64,000 bases of DNA from Georgenia satyanarayanai (GTDB lineage: Bacteria > Actinomycetota > Actinomycetes > Actinomycetales > Actinomycetaceae): NCBI RefSeq assembly GCF_009193135.1, contig NZ_VUKC01000017.1, forward strand, positions 1 to 64,000, in the 5' to 3' direction. Positions 17,501-24,278 of this stretch are shown here, one piece after another. The notes beneath the pieces were generated by a model. The model saw nothing but the letters and a program-made list of their open reading frames with translations, was not told where the DNA came from and ran no database searches. Each line of letters begins with the position of its first letter. The stretch's first letter is position 1. The translations under genes and the position numbers were made by a program.

Positions 17501-17716
17501 GAGGTCGACGTCCGCGGTGGCGACGCCGTCGTACAGCACCCCGGCGACGACGAGACCGGCGCCGAGGACGGTGACCGTCGCGGTGGAGACGACACGCTGG
17601 CGCCGCCTCGGGTCGGCGGCGGCGCGGCCCGGCCGCTGGGGGGTCTGGGCCCGGCGCGAGCGCCCGGGGACGTCAGGGCCGTCTGCACCGCTGTTCCGCC
17701 CGCGTCCGAGTCGCAC
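11510..17716 (-). CDS. Giant membrane-anchored surface protein with Ig-like and fibronectin III repeats
   Basis: The protein has 2068 residues. A basic N-terminus of about 40 residues precedes one transmembrane helix (about 42-62). Next is a region of about 370 residues with regularly spaced hydrophobic strands, possibly beta-propeller-like, then an acidic Gln/Glu-rich linker (about 415-440). About ten Ig/cadherin-like repeats follow, marked by the recurring motif N-D-x-D-P-x-G-D/E (about 445-1480), and then several FN3 domains (about 1500-1950) with W-x-x-P-x-x-N-G strands. A Cys-containing terminal domain of about 110 residues ends the chain. There is no LPxTG sorting signal. The N-in, long C-out design suggests a structural or adhesive element projecting from the membrane. 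The GTG at 17716 follows AGGGCGG. The 132-nt gap upstream has a TAGTCT at 17791-17796 that could be a -10 element. Confidence 0.85.
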   Translation of the reverse strand: MRLGRGRNSGADGPDVPGRSRRAQTPQRPGRAAADPRRRQRVVSTATVTVLGAGLVVAGVLYDGVATADVDLNDGGVWVTSQEHMRLGRLNSQVQLLDGGLAARSASFDVLQEGGDVFLVDEGTGVLQQVDPATVLTTTTVSLPGPRQIEMAGDTLAVLDSRSGQLHTAPVLGAGGLADEEREATAGLGANAVIAVGVDGTTYGVSPGDATLVTIPAGFDPEGEEEPAVAELGIDPARLTDAEIQVSAVGDEPVVLVRDEQDRVTLLRPGTEPLELADVADTAQVALQAPSAAARDVVLAARDGLVRVPLGRGEPSVDRVSQPGTPTEPVVVAGCSHGAWAGGTGVYQSRCGNGEVVEQPIDKTLTDARLVFRVNRDVVVLNDLVAGTVWLVKDAMEIVENWDDVVPPQAASDDEEESQQQIEEQLPLDREQENRDPIAQDDELGVRAGSTTVLEVLANDTDPDGDLLTVSSFDAPAESFGTVRPIMGGRALQIAVADGASGAAAMRYSVSDGRGGEAEAVARVTVVPAEANRPPEQVRPATLTLVSGATGSVNVLDTVMDPDGDELVVVGATATTDDIVRFTPDGAVTFVDSGVTPGIKPVTVEVYDGTDTAEVELDVDVRPEGALPPVPVFDFVTAIAGEETVVEPLANDTDPGGEAEPLRLADVQQVPGAQVVPDYDAGAFRFSADTAQTYYLTYIVVNDAGASATGLIRVDVREPAEAAPVAVQDVGLLPAGGQVLVDVLANDEDPSGELLAVRQVDVPEDSGLTVAVLEHRILKITASQDVQTTQRLTYEVSNGESSATGEVVVMQVPPDSLVQPPVAQADVANVRAGDFVTIPVLSNDSHPAGLEFELSPELVEEPQAGHLFASGDTLRFRAPEQPQTINAVYEVVDEADQRASAQVTIYVQADDGERNAPPQPLPIESRAFAGERVRIQVPLFGIDPDGDSVQLLGADRAPTKGRIVEVGPTYIDYEAYSRSTGTDTFTYAVRDRMGTYASATARVAVVPPPELNRPPQAVDDEVLVRPGRIVDFDPLVNDTDPDGDPLYLGDPAFDEVEELEVEQLDSGRLRITTPEQEGTFVLPYHVSDQRGGTSTGIITVSVSADAPLQAPVAVDDLVRAITILDQERVTIPVLDNDFDPDGTREDLTVGLEGSPENARVVDNEVQVDVQASRQVLTYSVTDLDGLTSYAFVDVPGLEDSGPVLRTDVDPIVVATGETRELELADYVIAPSGKEVRLTDAEKVRATNSDGSSPVVGPTTLTFTSAPTYAGPATLTFEVTDGESAEDPEGLTAVLTLDITVESTENTPPTFDGAAIEVVPAEGPVGLNLRQLSEDPDTGDFNQLRYELTGVPEGIDASLDGPNLTVSAPVDTPRGTAGNIELTVSDSKAEPVPGVVEVTVAASNRRLASVNDVDLGEIEQGESESVDVLRGAFNPFPGEPLTVVGARSETGGPEPVTNGDTVTVTAGADFVGRAAVRFTVQDATGDPLRDVEGRISYSVIGVPERPAPPRVEEVRDRTVVLTWSAPADNGAPITGYRVEANGVSQQCPTTTCTIGGLTNDVEYTFTVTATNKVGDSEPSGPSAVARPDVKPERPAAPTLTFGDGQLEVDWTTPVSRGSDVTSYDLQIAPSPGGGQISVSGNSHTWSGLQNGQSYTVRVRAHNDAPDPSEWSEWSAPEVPAGKPEQPVAPVAQRVDSPVNAQITASWSPPANNGDAIASYDVVIRRDGSAFKSFTVPGGQTSFTEDAPAGSDYTVTVAATNKAGTSPVSPPSASVRSFLQPDRVPSVTAQATGSDGQVQLAHQNPADNGDPIRRFEVSVNGGGWSQLASNKLITGLNDGSSYTFSVRACNTYCGEASPASAAAVPYGPFGQATMTAQRHGAHNTYVDTVTEQPGATFRWTTPDGNGREVTSVQLKIGNGGWENVPANGSRKVDGDWGTTYEAQIRAQRADGEVRTANASVRTIDAPVRRPPPPPPDPSVRMLKGDATRQPSCTHSSCAFLKFSWADMPSGTYTVRFTASNEPGDGTWRTYTRSLSGSGSWQSGTFRGQPGERVGVCVTGNGVNACDTITW

Positions 17717-17848
17717 GTGTTCCGCCCTGTGTCGTGTGTGGAGGCATGCTGGGGGCCGACGACCTCACCGGACCCCCGGCGCCGCTCCGGAGACTAGCAA
17801 AGGCAGGGGACGAAGGTCCTCCCGAGGGATGGGGAGAACTGCCCACCC

Positions 17849-18559
17849 TCAGGAGGAGGCGTTGCGGGCCTTCTCCTCGTCCAGCCCGAGCAGCTGGTCG
17901 GGGCTGACGATGCGGGAGGCGACGGCGTGCTCGACGAGCCGCGCCCGCCGGTTGACCGCCAGCTGCTGGGGGCCGCCGCGCAGCCCCCGCACACCGTTGC
18001 GGTCGAGCTTGTCGCAGACGTTGTCGAGCTTGCGGTTGAACTTCGTCAGCGCCCAGCCCAGCCGCTCGGCGGCCTGGGCTGAGGTGGGGATCGCCGCGCT
18101 CCCCCGGCCCGAGAGCACGGGCTCGGCCAGCGCGAGGACGAGGAGGTGCTGGGACTCGGTGAGGGCCACCGGCCCGATCGTCGTGTCCCCCACGTGCACC
18201 GGCTCGGCCTTGGCCGGGGCGAAGGTCGGGTCGGGGTTGACGAGGTTGATCTCGTACGTCGTCGGTCCCGCGGTGAAGAGGATCGTCGTGCCGGCGTAGA
18301 CGAGCGGGAGGCGGGCGCCGGGGGCGAGCCACGCCTGGGTGTTCCCCTCGCTGTCGGCCAGGGTCGCGGAGAGCCGCGCACCGACGTTCTCGATCCACCA
18401 CAGGTCCTCGACGAAGGCGATGCGCAGGAAGCGCCGGTGGAGGTAGGGGTTGTCGTCGATCTCGAGGACGCCCTCGCGCCCGATGTAGAACGGCTCGTCG
18501 CGGGCGATGGGGAACCACTCCCCGCAGAACTCCAGCTGCAGCGTGCTGTCCTCGCTCAT
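17849..18559 (-). CDS. FHA protein with C-terminal winged-helix-like domain
   Basis: The protein has 236 residues. The N-terminal half (about 1-110) is FHA-like: Y-I-G-R-E-G, then H-R-R-F-L-R and a later strand pattern, although the usual S-x-x-H and N-G motifs are weak. The C-terminal half (about 125-225) is helical: L-T-E-S-Q-H-L-L-V-L-A-L, then a segment that resembles a helix-turn-helix recognition region (S-A-Q-A-A-E-R-L-G-W). That would make it either a phospho-dependent DNA-binding regulator or a protein-interaction adaptor. The ATG at 18559 follows AGGGAG. It sits 8 nt after the kinase gene, a likely phosphorylation partner. Confidence 0.7.
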   Translation of the reverse strand: MSEDSTLQLEFCGEWFPIARDEPFYIGREGVLEIDDNPYLHRRFLRIAFVEDLWWIENVGARLSATLADSEGNTQAWLAPGARLPLVYAGTTILFTAGPTTYEINLVNPDPTFAPAKAEPVHVGDTTIGPVALTESQHLLVLALAEPVLSGRGSAAIPTSAQAAERLGWALTKFNRKLDNVCDKLDRNGVRGLRGGPQQLAVNRRARLVEHAVASRIVSPDQLLGLDEEKARNASS

Positions 18560-18567
18560 CGTCTCCC

Positions 18568-20076
18568 TCACTCGACGCACGCCTCGGCCGGTTCGGCCGA
18601 GACCATGCCCTGCTCGGTGATCGTGCGGACCTCGACGCACACGCGTCCGCCGGCCTCCAGCGCCAGCGGCGGCTCGTCCACCGGCTGGCTCTCCCCGACC
18701 TTGTTCCCGTCGGTGCGCACCCACGAGTAGGTCAGGTCCCCGGGCACGTCGGGCGCCGCCCAGGTGAACTCGACCCGGTTGTCGTCGACCCGCTCGCCGC
18801 GCAGGTCGACGGGGCCGGGGACGACGTCGGGGATGACGACGGTCCCGATCGTCGACGTCGGCGTCGGCTCCGGCTCCTCCTCCCCGCGCAGCTGGCCGGC
18901 CACGGCGATCCCGCCCGCGACGACGACGGCGGCGGCCGCTCCCGCGACCACCCACCGGCGCGCGGGGCGACGGCGCTCGGGGGCGGCGTCGCCGTCGTCG
19001 GTGGCGACGGCGCGGCGGCTGCGGGTGCTCTCGGTGAGGTCCTCGGGCTCCCAGGCGTCGCGGACGGGGCGCAGCACGGTGTGCGGCTCGTCGTCCGCGG
19101 GCTGCGGGGGTGGCGGCGCGCCGGTGGGGTCGACCTCGGTGACGGCGCGCACGACCGTGCGGCCCTCGTCGGAGCCGTCGTCGGGGCTGGGGGCGGCGGG
19201 CGAGAGCCACGAGGTGTCGGGCACCTCGATGTCGGTCATCGCCAGGCGCAGCTCCTGCTCGACCACCTGGAGCGCGCGGGCGAGCTCGAGCGCGGTCGCC
19301 GGCCGGGCCGCCGGCGACTTGGCCATGGCGCGCGCGAGGAGCTGCTCGAGGGAGGCGGGGACGTCGGTGCGGCCGATCGGTGGCACCGCGTCGCGCTTGA
19401 TCCGCATGGTGAAGTCGAGGCGCGAGTTCGGGCCGCCGGGCCGGGCGAAGGGCGAGCGGCCGGCGAGGAGGGTGTAGAGCGTGGCGGCGAGGGAGTAGAC
19501 GTCGCCGGCCACCCCGGCGGACTGGCCCTCGACGGCCTCGGGCGGCGCCCACGGGATCGACACGCCGCCGGACTCGTCGGCGCCGGTGAGCCCGGCGATG
19601 CCGAAGTCGGTGAGCGCGGGGCGCCCGTACTCGGTGGTGAGGATGTTCGCGGGCTTGATGTCGCGGTGGACGATGCCCGCGCGGTGGGCGGTCTCGACGG
19701 CGCCGGCCAGCCGCACCCCGATGCCGAGCACCTCGGGGACGCCGAGGGGGCGCACCTTGACGCGCTCGGCGAGGTTGGGCAGCGGGCAGTACTGCATGAC
19801 GAGGTAGGGGCGCCCGTCGGCGGCCGTGTCCGCGTGGTAGATCGTGACGATCGAGGAGTGCGTGGACAGCTGGGCCATGAGGTTGGCCTCGGCGCCGAAC
19901 TGCTCCCGGGACTGCCCCTGCGTGGCCTCGTGGGTGAGGACCTTGATCGCCACCTGCCGCTGCGGCATGCGCTGGGAGTACAGGTAGACGTCGGCGAAGC
20001 CGCCGGAGCCGAGCAGCCGCTCGACGGCGTAGCCCGGCAGCTCCGGCGCCGGCGCGGGCTGGCGCCGTGGGCTCAC
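18568..20076 (-). CDS. PknB-type transmembrane Ser/Thr protein kinase
   Basis: The protein has 502 residues. The kinase domain (about 15-270) shows the glycine loop G-S-G-G-F-A-D-V, the ATP-binding Lys in V-A-I-K-V (about 42), the catalytic loop H-R-D-I-K-P-A-N (about 138) and D-F-G. The activation segment ends A-P-P-E-A rather than the usual A-P-E. A charged linker leads to one transmembrane helix (about 375-400). An extracellular domain of about 100 residues with FN3-like strands follows, instead of PASTA repeats, so it may not sense muropeptides. The GTG at 20076 overlaps the upstream FHA gene (GTGA). With the PP2C and FHA proteins it forms a complete phospho-signalling set. Confidence 0.92.
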   Translation of the reverse strand: MSPRRQPAPAPELPGYAVERLLGSGGFADVYLYSQRMPQRQVAIKVLTHEATQGQSREQFGAEANLMAQLSTHSSIVTIYHADTAADGRPYLVMQYCPLPNLAERVKVRPLGVPEVLGIGVRLAGAVETAHRAGIVHRDIKPANILTTEYGRPALTDFGIAGLTGADESGGVSIPWAPPEAVEGQSAGVAGDVYSLAATLYTLLAGRSPFARPGGPNSRLDFTMRIKRDAVPPIGRTDVPASLEQLLARAMAKSPAARPATALELARALQVVEQELRLAMTDIEVPDTSWLSPAAPSPDDGSDEGRTVVRAVTEVDPTGAPPPPQPADDEPHTVLRPVRDAWEPEDLTESTRSRRAVATDDGDAAPERRRPARRWVVAGAAAAVVVAGGIAVAGQLRGEEEPEPTPTSTIGTVVIPDVVPGPVDLRGERVDDNRVEFTWAAPDVPGDLTYSWVRTDGNKVGESQPVDEPPLALEAGGRVCVEVRTITEQGMVSAEPAEACVE

Positions 20077-21707
20077 TGCGCGCCCTCGGGCCGCTCGACG
20101 GTCACCGTGACGCCGGTGCCGAGCTCGATGACGGCGCCCTCCCCCACCGGCACGCCCGTGCCGGGCTGGAGCCGGACGGAGGGCTGGTCGGGGCGGTGGA
20201 CGACCGTGCCGTTGGTCGAGTTGAGGTCGGTGACGACGACGTGCCCGCCGGCCGGCCGGACCTCGGCGTGCGTGGAGGAGATGTCGCGCTCGGGGTTGGA
20301 CACGCTCACCAGGCGCGGCACCTCGGTGCCGGCGAAGCGCGCCGCCTCGGGCGCGCGGCCGAGGAGCACCGGGCGGTCCATCTCGATGCGCGGCCCGGTG
20401 GACAGGACGAGCTCGAGCAGGGGCGCGGGACGCTCGACCGGCTCGACGGCGACCTCGACGTCCGTGACGGGAAGGTCCGAGGCGAGGATGGTCTCGCCGT
20501 CGTGGTCGCCGTCGTCCGGCGGGGGCGGCAGGTCGACGGGCGCGCCGGCCGGGGCGGCCGGCGGGGTGGGCAGCGCGGCCGGGACGGGCGGCGGGCCGGC
20601 AGGGCGCAGGCGGCCCGGGACGGAGTCGATGATGCCGCCGGTCGTGCCGGTGTGCTCCTCGGGCTCCGGCTCGCGGGTGGCCTCGAGGTCGGCGTGGCCG
20701 CCGTCGTCCGCCGGCTCGGGTGCGGGCAGCTCGGGAGCGGCCGGCTCGGGAGCACCCTGCTCCGCGGCCTCGGGCCCCGGCTCGGGCTCGGGGACCGGGG
20801 TCGTCTCCCGGGCCTGCACCTGCTCGGTGGACCACAGGAGGAAGTCGTAGTCGTCGGAGTCCTCGGGCTCCTCCTCGGCGACGGCCGCGGCGCCGCCGTC
20901 CCCCGCGCCGGGTGCCGGCTCCGCGGGGGGCTGCTCCGGGGTGGCCGCCGTCTCGGCGAGGGGGGCTGCCGGCTGCTGGACGGGCGTCGTGCCACCGGAG
21001 AGCCAGGCGGGCATCGCCGCCGCCGTGCCGGGCGTGCTGGGTCCCGCTCCGGCGCCCGGCGCGCCCGGCACCGCGACATCCTCGGACGCGTCGGTGGCCG
21101 CGCCCGAGACCGCGCTCGGAGACTCGGCCGGCTGCGGCGCCGGCGGGGCGACGTCGCTGGGCTGCGGCGCGTCCTCCGCCTCGGCCGGCGTGGGCGCGGA
21201 GACGCCGACCGCTGCCGCGAGGGCGGGCATGCGGGCGACGGTGAGCTCGACGTCGTCGTCCTCCTCCTCGAGCGGCGCGGCGGGCACCTCCTGGCCCACG
21301 GCGAGCCGCACGGCGGCGGCGCGGACGATGCCGCCACTGAGGGGCAGCCACCCGCCGTCGTCGGCCGCGGCACGGATCGTGACGTCGCTGGCCGCGGGCA
21401 CGACCTCCTCGCGCCAGGTCGCGTAGCCACGGGCGGAGACGACGTGGCCGGCGATGTCGACGTCGACGTCGCCGCGGACGAGGACGCGCAGGCCGTCGGG
21501 GTGCGTCTCGACCATGGCGAAGGACGGGAGGGTGGCGATGCCCCGCGCGGCGAGGTACTCGACCCAGGCGCCCAGGCGCCGCCCCGTCGTCGTCAGCTGC
21601 CACAGCTCGCGCGCGACGTCGTCGGCCACGCCGGGGTGGAGGAGCGCGAGGGCGCCGTCCGTGACGAGGGCCGTCCAGCCCCCCGGCAGGTACTCGTGCG
21701 CCGTCAT
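20073..21707 (-). CDS. FHA-domain protein with long Pro/Ala/Glu-rich linker
   Basis: The protein has 544 residues. The N-terminal globular part (about 1-170) matches no family I know; it begins with an E-Y-L-P-G-G-W motif. A disordered, acidic, Pro-rich linker of about 270 residues follows. The C-terminal FHA domain (about 435-544) is well preserved: L-L-G-R-A-P, I-S-S-T-H-A-E-V and D-L-N-S-T-N-G-T-V-V. It is a likely phosphothreonine reader for the downstream kinase. Both ends overlap neighbours by 4 nt (ATGA upstream, GTGA downstream), so phosphatase, FHA protein and kinase are tightly coupled. Confidence 0.85.
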   Translation of the reverse strand: MTAHEYLPGGWTALVTDGALALLHPGVADDVARELWQLTTTGRRLGAWVEYLAARGIATLPSFAMVETHPDGLRVLVRGDVDVDIAGHVVSARGYATWREEVVPAASDVTIRAAADDGGWLPLSGGIVRAAAVRLAVGQEVPAAPLEEEDDDVELTVARMPALAAAVGVSAPTPAEAEDAPQPSDVAPPAPQPAESPSAVSGAATDASEDVAVPGAPGAGAGPSTPGTAAAMPAWLSGGTTPVQQPAAPLAETAATPEQPPAEPAPGAGDGGAAAVAEEEPEDSDDYDFLLWSTEQVQARETTPVPEPEPGPEAAEQGAPEPAAPELPAPEPADDGGHADLEATREPEPEEHTGTTGGIIDSVPGRLRPAGPPPVPAALPTPPAAPAGAPVDLPPPPDDGDHDGETILASDLPVTDVEVAVEPVERPAPLLELVLSTGPRIEMDRPVLLGRAPEAARFAGTEVPRLVSVSNPERDISSTHAEVRPAGGHVVVTDLNSTNGTVVHRPDQPSVRLQPGTGVPVGEGAVIELGTGVTVTVERPEGAQ

Positions 21708-22507
21708 CGGCCGGCTCCTGACTCGGCGCGCGGGAGCGTCGACCCGTGGTCCTCGCTCGCCCGCCGCTCGGTGCTGTCGACGTCGTCGTCCCCTCCGGCC
21801 GCGACGACGACGACGGAGACGTTGTCGTTCGCGCCCCCGCCCTGGACGGCACGGTCGAGGAGGGTGGCGGCGGCCTCGTGGGGGTGGGCGGCCGCGGCGA
21901 CGACCTCGGCGATCTCGCCGTCGTCGAGCTCGCCGAACAGGCCGTCGCTGCACAGGACGAGACGGTCGGGGCCTCCGGCGCGGAGCATCCAGAAGTCGAT
22001 GTCGGGCACGGCACCGGTGCCGACCGCTCGGGTGATGACGTTGCGCTGCGGGTGGCGGCGGGCCTCGGCGCGGCTGATCGTGCCGGCGTCGACCATCTCC
22101 TGGACGAGGGAGTGGTCCACGCTCACCTGCTCGAGCTCCTGGGTGGTCCAGCGGTAGATGCGCGAGTCGCCGACGTTGAAGACGAGCCAGAAGGGCTGGC
22201 CGTCCTCCTCGGTGAGGATCGCCCCGGCCACGGTCGTGCCGGCCACGGCGTCCTCCCCTGCCATCGCCTCGCGGATCCGCTCGCCGGCGCGGGCGATCGC
22301 GGCGGAGACGTCCTCAGGGCGCAGCGGCCGGTCCGAGCGGGCGAGGCCCTCGAGCTCGGTGACCACCGTCCGGCTGGCCATGTCGCCGCGCGCGTGCCCG
22401 CCCATGCCGTCCGCGACCGCGAAGACCGGAGGCTGCGCGAGCACGGAGTCCTCGTTCGCCTGGCGTCGACCACCCGCGTCGGTGGCCACGCCCCAGTGGA
22501 TCTGCAT
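21704..22507 (-). CDS. PP2C-family Ser/Thr phosphatase
   Basis: The protein has 267 residues and would be cytoplasmic. The PP2C metal ligands are visible: R-x-x-N-E-D-S near 16-20, D-G-M-G-G-H near 33-38, G-D-S-R near 122-125, C-S-D-G-L-F near 184-189, and D-N near the C-terminus (A-N-D-N-V-S-V). It would oppose the kinase encoded two genes downstream. It is the first gene of the locus. The ATG at 22507 follows GAGAGGAAG, and a TAGGAT (22535-22540 complement) about 28 nt upstream is a plausible -10 element for the operon. Confidence 0.93.
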   Translation of the reverse strand: MQIHWGVATDAGGRRQANEDSVLAQPPVFAVADGMGGHARGDMASRTVVTELEGLARSDRPLRPEDVSAAIARAGERIREAMAGEDAVAGTTVAGAILTEEDGQPFWLVFNVGDSRIYRWTTQELEQVSVDHSLVQEMVDAGTISRAEARRHPQRNVITRAVGTGAVPDIDFWMLRAGGPDRLVLCSDGLFGELDDGEIAEVVAAAAHPHEAAATLLDRAVQGGGANDNVSVVVVAAGGDDDVDSTERRASEDHGSTLPRAESGAGR

Positions 22508-22563
22508 CCGCTTCCTCTCGCTGTTCCGAGGGGGATCCTACGGGAGCGCGGACGGCCCCGCGG

Positions 22564-24045
22564 TCACCAGACCGTGGGGAAGACGCCCCAGTAGCCGGCG
22601 GCGAGGAGCAGGACGAGCGCCCCGAGGTGGACCCCCACGAGCGTGATCGTCCCGACCGTCCCGGTCCGCACCCCGCTGCGCCGCACGCGCAGCCAGGTGG
22701 TGGCCGACCAGACGCCCACCGCCGTCGTCCCGATGGCGACGGCCTGCACCCCCAGCCAGCCGCCCTGGACGGCGAAGGGGTTGGTCTCGTAGTTGAGCGC
22801 GAGGTCGGCGACGACGAGCAGGTAGGAGAGGAAGAGGGTCCACACGGCGAGCACCCCCATGGCGAGCGCCCCGGTGGTCCGGGCGAGCGGGGAGGGCAGA
22901 CGCTCGCTGGGGCGGCGCACGAGCCGGGTGAGCACCCAGAGCACCGGCCCGAGCGCGAGGAGCGCGAGCGGACCCACGAGCGTGAGGACGATCATGTCGC
23001 CCGAGGCGTACCAGCGGGGACTGTCGACCGGCTCGGCACGGAAGCGCTGCTCGGGCTGGCCGCCGGCGATGCGCGGCTGGGCGTCGGCGGTCTCGGGCAG
23101 GCCCTGCACCCACCGCGCCAGCACCTCCGGGAAGCCGGGGGCGAGCTCGTCGTCCATCCGGATGCCGTGGTTGGCGCCCGCGAAGTAGCGCACGGTGTAC
23201 CCGTCGTTGCCCGCCTCGGCGAGGTCCTCGATGACCTTGGAGGGCGCCTGCACGACGGGCATCGACACGTCCTCGGTGCCGTAGACCATGAGGACGGGCT
23301 GGCCCATGCGCTGCTGGTAGGGGCTGACGTCGAAGTCGGCGTAGACGAAGCCGCCGCCGGGGATCTCGCTGCCGAGGAGGCGGGGCACGGCGCGCAGCAG
23401 CTGCTCGGGGGCGCCGAGGTTGCGCAGGTAGGTGTCGGTCGCGAGGGCGAACTGCTCCCGCGCCGGGACGACGGGCGCGGAGACGAGGACGACGTGAGCC
23501 ACCTCGGGGTTCTCCGCGGCGGCGACCGGGGCGATGAAGGCGCCCTCGCTCTCGGCGTAGAAGCCCACCCGGCCGGGGTCGACGCCCGGCCGGGCCGCGA
23601 GCTCGCGGAAGCTGTGCATGTAGTCCTCGGCCATCGCCGGGTAGTCCCGGAAGCGGGCGCTGTAGGTGTCCATCCGCTTGTCCGGCACCAGGGAGACGAC
23701 GCCCGCGCTGGCCAGCGCCTCGGTGATCTGCCAGAAGTTGTCGTGCGTGGCGGTACCGGCGCCGTGCATGAACACGAGGCCGGGGCGCAGGCCGGGCGCA
23801 CCGAGGGGCTCGTGGACCGTCGCCCGGACCGTGGCGCCGTCGAGCTCGACGGTGAAGGTCTCCGTCCGGGTCTCGTAGGTGCCGACCGGGTCGGTGGCGA
23901 CGTCACCGCCGATCGCGACGTCGGGCGTCTGGACGACGAGCGTCTGCTGGAGCGGCTGGGGGTGCCATCCCGGGCCGGCGACGGTGCCGATGAGCCCGAA
24001 CAGCAGGACCGCGACGACCGTCACGGCGACTCTCCACGACCTCAC
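22564..24045 (-). CDS. Membrane-anchored alpha/beta hydrolase with C-terminal transmembrane domain
   Basis: The protein has 493 residues. It starts with a signal-anchor helix (about 4-25), then an extracytoplasmic alpha/beta hydrolase domain (about 70-340). The domain has an oxyanion H-G-A-G-T (about 95), a nucleophile elbow G-F-Y-A-E-S-E-G-A (Ser in Y-A-E-S-E-G), an acid strand M-V-Y-G-T-E-D, and the catalytic His in G-A-N-H-G. Four transmembrane helices follow (about 360-490). Substrate is unknown; esterase, lipase or peptidase are all possible. I use the GTG at 24045 because it keeps the basic residues ahead of the helix. An alternative GTG at 24024 has GGAGAG just upstream. The start region is about 65 nt from the inverted-repeat pair at 24110-24177. 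Confidence 0.78.
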   Translation of the reverse strand: MRSWRVAVTVVAVLLFGLIGTVAGPGWHPQPLQQTLVVQTPDVAIGGDVATDPVGTYETRTETFTVELDGATVRATVHEPLGAPGLRPGLVFMHGAGTATHDNFWQITEALASAGVVSLVPDKRMDTYSARFRDYPAMAEDYMHSFRELAARPGVDPGRVGFYAESEGAFIAPVAAAENPEVAHVVLVSAPVVPAREQFALATDTYLRNLGAPEQLLRAVPRLLGSEIPGGGFVYADFDVSPYQQRMGQPVLMVYGTEDVSMPVVQAPSKVIEDLAEAGNDGYTVRYFAGANHGIRMDDELAPGFPEVLARWVQGLPETADAQPRIAGGQPEQRFRAEPVDSPRWYASGDMIVLTLVGPLALLALGPVLWVLTRLVRRPSERLPSPLARTTGALAMGVLAVWTLFLSYLLVVADLALNYETNPFAVQGGWLGVQAVAIGTTAVGVWSATTWLRVRRSGVRTGTVGTITLVGVHLGALVLLLAAGYWGVFPTVW

Positions 24046-24109
24046 CGAGCCAGGGTAGTCGCACCCCCACCCCACCCCGCCCTCCCCCCTCCTCTTCCCC
24101 CTCTCCGCC

Positions 24110-24177
24110 GAATACGCACATACGGTCAGCGGGGTGGCCTCGGAAGACCTGAAACTCGCCCATATGTGCGTACTCGC
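24110..24177. repeat. Inverted repeat pair upstream of the AbiEi/DUF559-like gene
   Basis: The left arm GAATACGCACATACGG (from 24110) and the right arm (to 24177, complement GAGTACGCACATATGG) form an imperfect hairpin with 14 of 16 positions paired. The same arm sequence recurs twice at 25348-25419 on the other side of the gene. No T-tract follows, so it does not look like an ordinary intrinsic terminator. Confidence 0.75.
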
Positions 24178-24278
24178 GTGGAGGCGGGGTGCTGCAGATG
24201 TGCGGGTCGCGACACCGGTACCCACCGGACCGCGGCACCGCCGCCGCTCGCCGGTGCGGCCGCGCGGACGATCTGCTC

